A DNA stretch of 57,401 bases from a virus, in IMG/VR virus record IMGVR_UViG_3300011013_003468, positions 1-57,401 of that record; one strand, written 5' to 3'. Position numbers and translations under genes: made by a program. This document shows positions 25,901 to 35,100 of the stretch, one piece after another (positions within the stretch are counted from its first letter, which is position 1; each line of letters opens with the position of its first letter). The notes under the pieces are model-generated. The model saw only the letters and a list, made by a program, of their open reading frames with translations. It had not been told where the DNA came from and ran no database searches.

Positions 25901-28900
25901 TACATCCCCTTCAGGATGATACTCAAAATCTTGTTCTATATCTTTAAGTTTTATTAATTTTGGGAAATATTTTTTACCAATACCTGTATCTCTTAAAAAA
26001 TCAAATATTAATTGAGGATTACTCCCTTTAATAGCCCATTTTAACCATTCTTGTTCTATTCTTTCTTTAGGTAATTCATCTATCATATTTTTTTCTACCA
26101 TATCACGGATTAAATTAGCTGTTTCTGATGCCAATTTATATCCCATTCTACTTTGAAATTGCATAGCTCTCAAAATTCTCAATGGGTCTTCTTTAAATTT
26201 ATCGCTAACATGCCTTATAATACCTTCTTTTAAATCTTTAATTCCCCCATAATAATCGTACAAAGTTTTGCTTATAGGATTATACCCTAAACTGTTCCAA
26301 GTAAAATCACGTCTTTCTGCTGCTTCTTTTATAGTGATATTTTTATCAAATTCTGTTTTGAATCCTGTATATCCTTTACCTGTTTTATTTTCTCTTCTTG
26401 GTATAGAAAAATCAAACGGCTCTTCTATATCTACTAATTCAGTAGTACCTTTTTTATAAGGTATAAACTTTAATATTCCAAAACTTTTTCCTACTTCATT
26501 TACTTTACCATATTTCTCTAATATAGATTGTAATTCTTCTAAGGATACATTGTATATTTCTATATCAATATCTTTAGGTTTTTTACCTAATAAAGCATCT
26601 CTTACAGCTCCTCCAACAATAAGAGAGTTCATATTCTTATTATTTAATTCTATAAGTACAGGATTAAGTAAATTTAATAATTTTTCATTTATTGGTATAT
26701 CTACTTTTTGTTTTTCTATATTTTTTAAATTTTCTAACTCTTTTATTATTTTTAATTTCTGTTCAAAAACATTTTTGCTTGAATTAAGAATTTCTTTAGC
26801 ATTTTCTTCACTAATTAATTCAACAGGAATATTAAACCTATTACTTAAATCACTAGCAAAATTTTCTAAAGTATTTTCTATTTCAGATTTAGTTACTTTT
26901 TGAAATGGAAATTCATCTACATCAAAAAGATTATTATTATTATTAATAGGTTTTACTTTACTCCTAATTAAAATTCTTGGATATTTACGCATTCCTTCTT
27001 TTAATGCTGCTATTTTGACATTAGCTTTTATTTTAGGATCATCTTCTTCATTTTCATTATTTATTACTTCTTCATAAATATCATTTATATCTTTTTTTAA
27101 ATTATTATAAGTTATAGTAGGTTTTTTTTCACCATTAACTTCCAAATCTTTTAATTTTTTTTCAATTACTTCAACTTGTTCTTTTAATTCTTTTATTAAT
27201 TCATTATTTTTATTACTATATTTTTTACCATAAGATAATAATTTTATTCTTTTTTTTAATTTAACCATTTTTTTTATTAAAGTATAACTATTATTATCAT
27301 TTTGCACTTTAATTTTAGGTTCAATTAATTTGCCATATCTTTTATCTAATATATCATTAATACCATCAATTAATTTTTTAGTAGAATAAGGTACATCATC
27401 ATCATATTCTATTCTAAAATTATTATAAGTAAGAGCTATAGCTAGTTCATTATGATCGTATGTTAATTTATTTATTATATTAGTTAAATTTGGTTGTACT
27501 GCATTTAATGATTTTGATTCAGGTGCTTTAGTATAACTAATCCCTGCTGTTTCTTTTTTTAAATATTTATCAAAGTAAGCATACGAATCCCAAACACTTC
27601 CGCTATGAACATCTCTGTTTGCAGCCCATTTAATATCTTCTGATTTAGGAAATATTTTAATTCTTATTTTATTACCAAAACCTTCGAGTTTAGTAATTCT
27701 TTTATTAATTGGTTTAGTAAGTGCTGATACAATAAATTCTATTTTTGCTTTTTTATTATCTTCAATATTATTTAATAAATTTTGAAGCATTAATTCTAAA
27801 TCAAAATTTGAATATCCTCCTACAATTGAATAAAATCCTTGCCCTCTACTATATATTTCTTCCGGATTATATATAATATTATTAGTTTTTAACCATTTTT
27901 TTATAATTTTTATAGATAAGTTAAAATCTTTGTTTATTTCTGCAAACTTTTCTAATTCATCATCTTTAAATATATCTTCATTTTCAATTTCAAATTTATC
28001 AACTGGTATTACACTATCATCATAATCATCTAGATTTATTTTTTTTAATTTAAATAATTTAGTAATATGATTATTTGCTTCTTGATAAGTTTTAAAAGTT
28101 TTATTATCAGGTGTAGTATATATTACTTCATAACCTGGTAATATTAGTTTAGAATTTCTATAAGCTAATAAATCAGCTAAATTACCTAAAGTCATATCTG
28201 GTCTTAATTCTTCTATTTTAACTTCTCTTTTAGAAAACAATGATTTCATATAATCAGTCATTTGTTCCCATAATTCTTTTAATAGAGAAATTAAATTTTT
28301 ATCTTTAACTTTATCTAATCTATCAGCAATATATTCACCTAATAATTGAACAATAGCTTCTTCTTGTTGCTCTTCTAAAGAATATTTTTTTTCTACAATT
28401 TTTACATTTGGAAAATTTTCAGAATTTTTTATGTATTGTTTAAATGTATAATAATCTCCAAATTCTATTTTTTTTTCATCTCTATATTTAAAAGATAGTT
28501 CTTTATATTTGTAGTATTTTTTAACTCTATCTAAAACTTCTTTACCTCTACCAGTTTCAAGTTCTTTAAGTAGGCTTTGATATAAAGATGTTTCTTCATT
28601 AAAGTTACTAATTGGTTCACTTTTAATATCTTCAAGCATCTGCTTATAAGATGCAGCATGTCTGTCAATAGTTTTATCAGAAACAGCAGCTCTATTTTCA
28701 CCTCTCTCTAGTTGTGCTTTAATTCTTTTTTTAGCTAATTCGGGATTTAATTCCATTAATTTATATTGAATATTAGCTGTAGGTATTTCTTTTTTAATAG
28801 CTCTTATGAATGGTAATCTCTTTTCTTTCGTTAAATTAGTAGTATCAAATACCACTTGTTTACCTTCTTTTAAAGCATTTATTGCTCTTTTAGCAGCTTC

Positions 28901-31900
28901 AGCATAAATTTCTTTATCTTTAGATTTATCATTTATATTACCTGTAAATTCTACTCTCATTGCATCAGGTTCTATAACTACTAAATTTTTTTGAGGTAAA
29001 GATTTGATAAATGTACTTTTACCACTTCTACTTGTTCCTATAGGTAATAATACATCAAACTTATATTGTCTATTCTTAATAGCTCTAATAATAGGATGTC
29101 CTAATATTTCGTGTATAGGAGTATCTAATGTTGCATGATTTAAATTTATTATTGCTGTATTATCTTTTAAATAACCTTTATAATTTTTATTATTATCTAA
29201 CCATTCTTCTGCATCTTCCTTTGAATTAGCATAATATATATCTTTATTTTTAGATTTTATTTCATTGTCTATTACAATCCATTGCCCATCTCTATATATT
29301 ATTTGTGGATTTTCAAATTCTATATCTAAACCAATTCTATAAGCCATTCTTTCAGCTAAATCTCTAATAGTTTTTTCAGAAGCTACATAATCTTCATCTG
29401 ATTGGTTAGTATTGTTTTGGTAATAAATATTATCATCTGAATTTTTCTTTACATTATTATAAGCTTCCTTTAAAGCTCTCATAAATCCTCCATTAGGACC
29501 TTCCCAAAATTTATCTCCAAATCCTTCATGTGTTGATTTATTTAAATATTCTAAACCTCCTCTTTCATCTATACCTTTTATTAATTCAGGATGCTGCTCA
29601 AATTTTAATTCGAGAATACGAACTATTATGTTAAAAGATTTAGATATATCTGCTTTAAATCTTCCTCTTGGTTTAAATACTCCTTTATTTCCTTGTCTAT
29701 AAGCAAGATCATCAAATTTACCTGATTTAAAAGTTTGATAAGCGTGTTCTGAATTTTTAAATATATATGTTTTTCCTGATTTTGTTTTTATTTTAATTTG
29801 CAAATTATTTCCAGGATTAGTTAATTTTCTAGCAAATTTAGAGCCTTTACTTGTTATATTTTCTCCTTTTATATTTTGTTTATTTTTATTTTCATTATTA
29901 TTTAAAATTAAAGGACTTAAATCTGCATCATTTATTTTATCTTCAAAAACATTATTATCTAAATTTATTAATCCTATATTTTCTTTTTTTAGATTTAATT
30001 TGTCTTCTTCTGCTAAATATAATTCTAATTTCTTTTCATTTATATTTTCTTTTTTTAAATTTTCTATATTAGATTTAAATTTATATATATTAGTTTTAAT
30101 TCTAACTTTTGATTTAGCTCTTGTTATAGCTGTATATATCCATCTATTTTTATTCCATTTATCAGATATCCAATCAGCATCTATATATACATTATTCCAC
30201 TCATTACCTTGAGATTTATGTGCTGTTATACTATATCCATAAGTAGCTATATTAACTTTTTTATCCCAAATATTTTCTTTACCATTATAAAAAGAAAATG
30301 GCTGTTGATGAAAAAATTCATTTGTTAATAATTGAGATCCATGTAATGATGGAATAGGTAATTCAGGAAATAATAAGGTATAAGTGCTAACTTCTTTATT
30401 ATTTAATATTGTATCATGATATATCAATATTCCTTTTAATTTTATATTTCTTGGATTAAATTCAGTACCAACATTTATTTCTTCTTCAAATTTTTTTATT
30501 ATTTCTGGATTTTTTACAGTATATATGTCACTGTTCATAAATGCATTGTTTGAAACAGAAATTAATTTTTCATTATTGTTAATAGCATTATTAGCTTTAT
30601 CACCATATTTAACTTCTCTTATTTTTCTATTATAAAAAAGTCTATTTTTATTTGTTGATACTATTACAACATATTCTTTATTATTTTTAAAATCATCAAC
30701 TAACTCTTGTCCAAAATTACTTACTTTTTTAAATTCATCAGAATTAGGATTATATATATTATCATTATTTGTTCTTAAATCTGTAGCTGATAATAATATA
30801 TCACCGTCTTGTCTTTTTACTTCTTGTAATTCATATTTATTTTCTTTTTTAAATATTTCTTTATTCCATTTAAATAATTCTGGATTTTTGCCTACAGGTT
30901 CTAATTGGAAACCATCACCCAAAAATATTATTTTATTATTACCTAATTTAGCTTCTTTTATTAAATCATTTAATATTTTTTCATCTATCATAGAAGCTTC
31001 ATCAATAATATATACTTCATCATTACCTAATCCTTTATTAATCCATTCACCTGTTTCTGGATCTGGTGAACCATATAAAACTTTATGTATTGTAGAAAAA
31101 TTATTATCATCTTTATCAGCATTGAATTTTTCTTTTAATCTTTTAACAGCTGCATTTGTTGGTGCTAATAACATTCCTTTTGAATAATTAGCTATATTTT
31201 CTGCAATAGTTGTTTTACCTGTTCCTGCAAAACCCGCTAATAAAAAGAAATTATCATTGGAATTTAAAAAATTTTCTATTTTTAATAAAGCATTCTTTTG
31301 ATCATTAGTATATATAATTTTATTTTTTCTCATACCTAAAATAGAACCTGATATATTTCTATTTAATTTATTTAATATTTTTTCTCTTTGACTTCCACTT
31401 TTATATACTTCTCGACCTTTTGATGTTTTATTTAAAGAAATAATTCTATTATCGTTTAAAATAAAATATTTACTATTGTTATATTCTATAATTCTATTTT
31501 CATCATATTGCTGCTTAATAAGAACTTTATTTTTAATTGTTTCATCGGTAACTTCTTTACCATTTTTATAAACCATTTTACTATCAGGCATTATTATTAT
31601 TTCATATTGGTCTATTTTAAATGTATTAGAAATAGATTTTTTAGTTTCTGATTTTTCAGATTGCTTTGATATTTCTGTTTTTTCTAAATTATTGTTTAAA
31701 TATTCTATTGCTTTATCATAAGAATCTATAAATTTATTACTATTAATAGCTTTAAATAATAATATCGGTTTTTTAAAATTTTTAGAAGCATATTTTAATA
31801 TTTTATTAATTATATTTTTTTTTAAAAAATCTTTTGATAATTCTGTTAATTGATTATTTATATTATTAATATTATCATTATAATTTATCTTTTCATCATC

Positions 31901-32128
31901 TAATATTCTATTTATTATATCTATTTTATTTGTAGGAATATTTTTACCTTTTGTTATATTCCATATTTTATATGCAACATTTATTGCAAATAAATCATTA
32001 TCTTTTCTCTTATTACGTAATTTTACTGACTTAAATTCTTCTATGCTTAATGGCTTTCCATCAAACATTTTAACAATTGAATTAAAATCATTTCTTACTT
32101 CTATATCATCTATTTGTGGACAAAACAT
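19913..32128 (-). CDS. Giant polyvalent protein, 4071 aa: SF1 helicase, NADAR, P-loop kinase, CCA-type nucleotidyltransferase/HD, peptidase-like modules
   Basis: Visible modules in order: residues about 270-690, SF1 (RecD/Pif1-type) helicase with Walker A GFAGTGKT (299-306), VYIIDEASMID and FLGDGFQLEPVG; about 755-892, NADAR-like domain (NSEHAYQTF near 792, KFEQHP, FGDKFWEG); from 1006, HEILGHP of a metallopeptidase-like module; about 1022-1190, P-loop kinase of the T4 Pnkp/AAA_33 type (GTSRSGKST at 1031, VVFDTTNLT); the module's second half follows with Glu1257; about 1810-2250, tRNA nucleotidyltransferase (CCA/poly(A) type) with VGGAVRDALLG at 1838 and DID (Asp1853, Asp1855), then HD domain ALLHDIGK (His2111, Asp2112); a second module HEIFTHP at 2344 with Glu2391; a degenerate third near 2540. 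Then ~1000 residues of helical/coiled-coil sequence, hydrophobic stretches near 3830 and 3915 and a Lys/Glu tail. In crAss-like phages this position is held by large proteins of the RNA-polymerase/ejection block, so virion packaging is likely but inferred. Confidence 0.88.
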   Translation of the reverse strand: MFCPQIDDIEVRNDFNSIVKMFDGKPLSIEEFKSVKLRNKRKDNDLFAINVAYKIWNITKGKNIPTNKIDIINRILDDEKINYNDNINNINNQLTELSKDFLKKNIINKILKYASKNFKKPILLFKAINSNKFIDSYDKAIEYLNNNLEKTEISKQSEKSETKKSISNTFKIDQYEIIIMPDSKMVYKNGKEVTDETIKNKVLIKQQYDENRIIEYNNSKYFILNDNRIISLNKTSKGREVYKSGSQREKILNKLNRNISGSILGMRKNKIIYTNDQKNALLKIENFLNSNDNFFLLAGFAGTGKTTIAENIANYSKGMLLAPTNAAVKRLKEKFNADKDDNNFSTIHKVLYGSPDPETGEWINKGLGNDEVYIIDEASMIDEKILNDLIKEAKLGNNKIIFLGDGFQLEPVGKNPELFKWNKEIFKKENKYELQEVKRQDGDILLSATDLRTNNDNIYNPNSDEFKKVSNFGQELVDDFKNNKEYVVIVSTNKNRLFYNRKIREVKYGDKANNAINNNEKLISVSNNAFMNSDIYTVKNPEIIKKFEEEINVGTEFNPRNIKLKGILIYHDTILNNKEVSTYTLLFPELPIPSLHGSQLLTNEFFHQQPFSFYNGKENIWDKKVNIATYGYSITAHKSQGNEWNNVYIDADWISDKWNKNRWIYTAITRAKSKVRIKTNIYKFKSNIENLKKENINEKKLELYLAEEDKLNLKKENIGLINLDNNVFEDKINDADLSPLILNNNENKNKQNIKGENITSKGSKFARKLTNPGNNLQIKIKTKSGKTYIFKNSEHAYQTFKSGKFDDLAYRQGNKGVFKPRGRFKADISKSFNIIVRILELKFEQHPELIKGIDERGGLEYLNKSTHEGFGDKFWEGPNGGFMRALKEAYNNVKKNSDDNIYYQNNTNQSDEDYVASEKTIRDLAERMAYRIGLDIEFENPQIIYRDGQWIVIDNEIKSKNKDIYYANSKEDAEEWLDNNKNYKGYLKDNTAIINLNHATLDTPIHEILGHPIIRAIKNRQYKFDVLLPIGTSRSGKSTFIKSLPQKNLVVIEPDAMRVEFTGNINDKSKDKEIYAEAAKRAINALKEGKQVVFDTTNLTKEKRLPFIRAIKKEIPTANIQYKLMELNPELAKKRIKAQLERGENRAAVSDKTIDRHAASYKQMLEDIKSEPISNFNEETSLYQSLLKELETGRGKEVLDRVKKYYKYKELSFKYRDEKKIEFGDYYTFKQYIKNSENFPNVKIVEKKYSLEEQQEEAIVQLLGEYIADRLDKVKDKNLISLLKELWEQMTDYMKSLFSKREVKIEELRPDMTLGNLADLLAYRNSKLILPGYEVIYTTPDNKTFKTYQEANNHITKLFKLKKINLDDYDDSVIPVDKFEIENEDIFKDDELEKFAEINKDFNLSIKIIKKWLKTNNIIYNPEEIYSRGQGFYSIVGGYSNFDLELMLQNLLNNIEDNKKAKIEFIVSALTKPINKRITKLEGFGNKIRIKIFPKSEDIKWAANRDVHSGSVWDSYAYFDKYLKKETAGISYTKAPESKSLNAVQPNLTNIINKLTYDHNELAIALTYNNFRIEYDDDVPYSTKKLIDGINDILDKRYGKLIEPKIKVQNDNNSYTLIKKMVKLKKRIKLLSYGKKYSNKNNELIKELKEQVEVIEKKLKDLEVNGEKKPTITYNNLKKDINDIYEEVINNENEEDDPKIKANVKIAALKEGMRKYPRILIRSKVKPINNNNNLFDVDEFPFQKVTKSEIENTLENFASDLSNRFNIPVELISEENAKEILNSSKNVFEQKLKIIKELENLKNIEKQKVDIPINEKLLNLLNPVLIELNNKNMNSLIVGGAVRDALLGKKPKDIDIEIYNVSLEELQSILEKYGKVNEVGKSFGILKFIPYKKGTTELVDIEEPFDFSIPRRENKTGKGYTGFKTEFDKNITIKEAAERRDFTWNSLGYNPISKTLYDYYGGIKDLKEGIIRHVSDKFKEDPLRILRAMQFQSRMGYKLASETANLIRDMVEKNMIDELPKERIEQEWLKWAIKGSNPQLIFDFLRDTGIGKKYFPKLIKLKDIEQDFEYHPEGDVEEHTKQVMNVANNIAKRENLNADEKAVLMFSALLHDIGKIDTTKKTFVPKKNREVITSRGHEAKSAEISEKFLKKLGIRNSIIKKVIPIIKEHLAHATITSIQDIKGQKSAFIKLSKRLESASIEELVRLMEADMLGRNNKNTPVPETIKKFNELLKEFKKEFGDSKKIKPLITGKDLLALGFKTGKELGNIVKAAMEAQINLEFTNRKDALEWLSNYLKNKYQINKKLEGQNFYQENNSDIPSGFYNSETKKAYLVKGKADKTSAIHEIFTHPFLLQIEKTNPELYNNLLEEAKSNKQVVDYVDKNYTSNKDHEYIARAIDLYAKNKLDKQKDKNLIDKIKMFWNNLIDYIKQLFNLSEIDSKNINPNTTLEELTKFVLNSNKKIDLSSNESNDNIFYQKSEDIKEQINNNITTILEELYPEINLKNIKFDIDNKNNLNALFAIVDNSDKKEDEYYLPYQYVHQYLEWFKDTPIVREGIEKWGSKEKLVEEVTNQVILQKGEANRWWKTFIHWIIKSFNNLAKATKERLRRTLADAFLLRIDLDYPTETIPYPNQKSYKNEKERIKKLIINDIFNRYRNNLDRIEDDSLIIKKGINGELVASKINMDYGSGIVYYDFYNNTNEIVIAPSKEYIKKVMNNNDIIERNFSDDFVPTLYTLDEEDLLPLSLNSNIIDLKNNFKNILNTNIKELEQRINRLRIKKRNSNPKEIKELDTEISKLYHIIENLNNIYELLKKKNVDYIKFLNSMINDHKYLIENILMKDPIKNKIEIQNIINFYKNIGNFEIDNKNLLFTKELLKMIGVDESLKEIKDLLYKIKDDFIGIENKLKNILADKVNEILSTSPLLKNFEGLTIEKLIKNKPDISIWDMMMQNLSTNTFSEDSLIPQIMLSEMRKAIDEANGDMAKVLNKLDTVQLKVEKKLKEYKSLGITATSYDIFFEKNLDGTKTGKLINIFSPKWFKDFKNKVIKEKNVKPKYRWLLKNANIIDINKLTDIVEKYKGTEFEEFLEEDKEYTENLKKILNPRLYNKIIKEIIENIEEFRAKSNVSEELIDGRIKDDEEHKEKIKNYLKYKNELSNPFYVAKYFEKNHGLSDNGYTLDIRYTTFLPKQKIKYKDAYTNKEIEKDTGYYNKDFKYILEDEDLYNYWEALEDALKYINITFSDQYHSLPASSIPAIENTFIEIMLDSNKKGTISSKKKSIFKNFLNSFSKNFVISKTIYDNEIVNKGINKKFYDRKQTELKTTIDKLLIYWKSINGKDIINNIHNLTNSQLTFLAEQFNVKPDINLLKKYIGILNIDVKELMYKIALNRITNESSQDIPRIIRTALTAAATYNARLETEPIMNTLKEYYTNIEKNTKIKGVMNLIEKLLNRTDKERVRANKRMEFAYNRLVKGKNKEISEKIFTGLKTKKPYYDKKIFKRFFMFLQTGALVSKEEFKEVKKFLGIRNNYLKELKKLENTNTDKAKQKELIDEIEKINNIINNVGDRLSIGSIVDGILSLIIFKGLAYNVSSAITNRIEGKFANMIADTSGLYWTPGNMGHAELFVSQGFRKRINKHSDFAKQWDILKHIIEDYKILQDTSNELQKNSVKSRFRNIHKLSPYHISISSIEFRNQGADVLAILQDTYITNAKTGEKVPIFDGNKFTAFEVVNDTLRLKEEFRSQENIDNWENFKGDNYNTFKNKVLQAIASIHGDYESLGGMLLKSNPAGRAVSLFKTWLPNQIWQRFATEQESIFTKDKKVKGRYRSFTPISGGIFGATIGLIGGPITSLITGALGATIASFNNVNTEIGFIKELAIVSFNILKKSLFTPLHLFGIATKYGQANLKSLKLNELDTKNLQANIADISILLAMIAFKLMLSSLRGADDDDDEEGKYKHKLYLFFENKIMNLISNATLYAKPKDIYNNYSQISLVTWLQNVIKLLGDIEKSIFGELNKTKNNKHPLLRDTNRAFIPAFVNYGGLGNYTKKDWTIPSKDYWDRKLIKEKKEKKKKEKKKK

Positions 32129-32138
32129 AATTTATTTT

Positions 32139-32146
32139 TTTTACAA
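32139..32146 (-). promoter_or_regulatory. Promoter -7-like element ahead of the 4071-aa gene
   Basis: Read on the minus strand, TAAATTTG lies about 10-18 bases upstream of the ATG at 32128, in the 30-base gap between the two giant genes. The surrounding 28 bases are close to those before the gene at 16586. A matching TTTG at -33 is not seen, so this is a weak candidate. Confidence 0.3.
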
Positions 32147-32158
32147 ATTTAAAAATTA

Positions 32159-35100
32159 TTAACAATTTTCATGTTCATTATCTAATATATTTTTTAATAT
32201 AGATAATTTTTTATTTATTTCTTCTTCTTCTTTATCTTTTTCTTTTTTTATATTCTTATTCATATTTTCTTCAATTTTATTTTCTTCAATTTTATTTTTT
32301 TCAACTTTATCTTCTTTTATTTCTTTTTCCTTTATATTTGATTCGGTTTTCTTATTATCTATTAAATTTTCAGGATAATATTCATTATATACAAAATTCA
32401 TAATTCTTATTGCTGCTTCTTCAGCTAATGAACCTTTTTTAAATATTCCTAATTTATTTAAAAAGTTTCTAATTGCATTAACAAATTTACTAATAATATT
32501 TTTCCCTTTATATTTTTTAGAATTTAATAATTGTATAAAATTTTTATTAGTGAACATACCTGTTATAAATTCTCTAACATTATATAAAGGATAAAATGCT
32601 TCTTCTTCAGGTGTTAAACTGACTTCTAAATTAGATAAATTATTAATACCTTGAATATGCATCTTATCTAATTTATTTTTCATAGAGATATAATAGGGAT
32701 TAGTACTAAATAATTTTAATGCTTCTATATATATATTTCCTAATTCTTTAACATGATCTGGTGCATTAGGATCTAATATTAATCTTCCATTTGATTTTAT
32801 AAAATATTTTTTTAATTCATCACTTGTTATACTATGAATATATTCATGAAGTAAATTTATTAATAATTTACTTGGTGTATTCGATTCATTTGGATTTAAT
32901 ATAATAGTACCATTTTTATAAGTACCTTTTGCGTTTAAAGAACTATCAAATTTAATATGTATTGTTGATTTATTAAATTTAATAAATTCTGTTATCAAAT
33001 CTTTAAATCTTTTATTATTATCATTTAATATTGATAATATATATCCTAACAATTCTTGTAATTGATCATTATCAATATAACTTTTAATTTTTTGTAATTT
33101 ATCTTCTTTTGTAGTATTACTAATAGATGCTTCTTTTGATTTTTCTATTTCTTTTTCAATATCTATTGCTAATAAACTATTTTTATTAAAAATTTTAATA
33201 TGACCTCTTTTAATCGTAGGTATTTCTATATATTTATTATTTATTAATTTATATAATTTATATCTTTTATTTTTATCATCTGTTTTTTGGTATTTGGCTA
33301 TAAATTCAGGAACTAAATCTGGATTTTCAATAGCTTGTTGTTCTAATTCTTTAATTTTATTATCATCTTTAACTTTATATGCGTATTCAGGATAATTTTG
33401 AAATAATTGTGTTATATAATTTGTTATATTTGTAGATAAATTAATAAAATCATTATAATTAAATAATTCTTTAGTAGCACCTATATTTTTAAAATAACTA
33501 AAAGGAATATATTTTGTAAATTCAACAGGACCAGTTTGTGGATTAGTTAATAAATTATAATTTATTAAATCTTGTGCATAATCTCTACTTGTATAAAAAC
33601 TTTCTATTTTATAATAATATTGTGGTTCAGTATATCCTGTATATCCCAATTCATTTAATTCTTCTACACTAAGTTTCCCATAATTAATTACTTTATAACT
33701 TTTACCATTTAATTTAAATTTTCCTCTTTCATTAATTTTTAAATCTAATTTATTTTCTTTACTTAATATTACATTAGCATTTGAAGAAATAATAGGTTCA
33801 AAAATTTTAGAATCTAATTCTTTATAATTAGCAGTATCATAATTATAATCTGGCAATTCTATATTTGAAGCTATTAACTCATCTATTGCAGAATATAAAG
33901 CATCTTCATATAGTAAAGATCCATTTGTGTTTACAAATTCTATTGTTGAATATTGACCACTCTTTTTAGCAATTTTAAAATCTAATCTTTTTAATAATTC
34001 ATTAGAAAATATCGGATGATTTCTATTTTTTAATAATTCTGAATATAATGCTAAAGATATATTATTTTTGGTATCTAATAACAATCTATTTCTTTCATTT
34101 TCTATAGTACCAGAATAAAAAGGTAAAATATCATCAGTTAATAAAAAATTTTTAATATTCGCCCAAAATATTTTACTATATTCTTTTTTCTTGTATTTAT
34201 TAGTTGCATTTGATGATGCTAAAAATTTATTTAATTCATTGTGTAATAAGAAATTAAATTCAGGATAATAAGAACTATAAAATTTTATAGTTGTAGACAA
34301 TCCTTGTAGTACCATATTAGATAAATAATTACTAGGTTTTATAAGAGTATTATATATTTCTATAAAACCCATATCTAAATACTTATTCTTATCAACAGTT
34401 GATGTAATTGGTATTACTTCACCTAATAAAACATTAGGATTTTCAAACAATCCGTTTGGAGATATTAAATATTCTAAATTATTAACAAGATCTTTTATTT
34501 CTGTAAAATCACCTGCCAAACGCTTAGATATATCCAAAGCTGTTACTGTATTTAATAATACATCATTATATTGACTCAAATTAAGAAATGTTTTTAATAT
34601 TATAGCTTGAAATTCTTTATTAGGATTAGTTAAATTATTTATTAAATCTTCTACATTTATAATTTTATCAGTATTTATATTATCAAAATTTTCTATGTTG
34701 TATTTTTTTAATATTTTTTCTAATAATTTACTTTCAGCATTGGCTTCATAATCTGAACTAGCAGCTTTTAAATTTTCTATCTCTTTAACATATTCTTTAA
34801 TAATAGGTTGTGATAAAAAATAATATGATAAATAAATATTACCTTGTGAACTTTTTGCTTGATCAAAGCCTGCTAATGTTAATAATTCATCTACATTTAC
34901 TGTATGTTTATTTAAATTAACTTTACCTAATACATTAGCTTTCATATTATCTACCGCTGTTTGTACTCTTTCTTCTATTACTTCTGTTATATTTCTATTA
35001 CCATCTAAAGTTTTTATTTTTCCTAATTTACCATCAAAACTTATAATGTTACCTTCAATATCTTTAAATTTTGGAAATATACTTGGATCTGATACTTTTA

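Noticed and set aside
26268-26903. Plus-strand ORFs inside the 4071-aa gene (also 29851-30212, 30888-31187)
   Set aside because: They lie opposite well-supported domains (CCA-type enzyme, helicase), have biased composition and no start context; they are shadows of the real frame.
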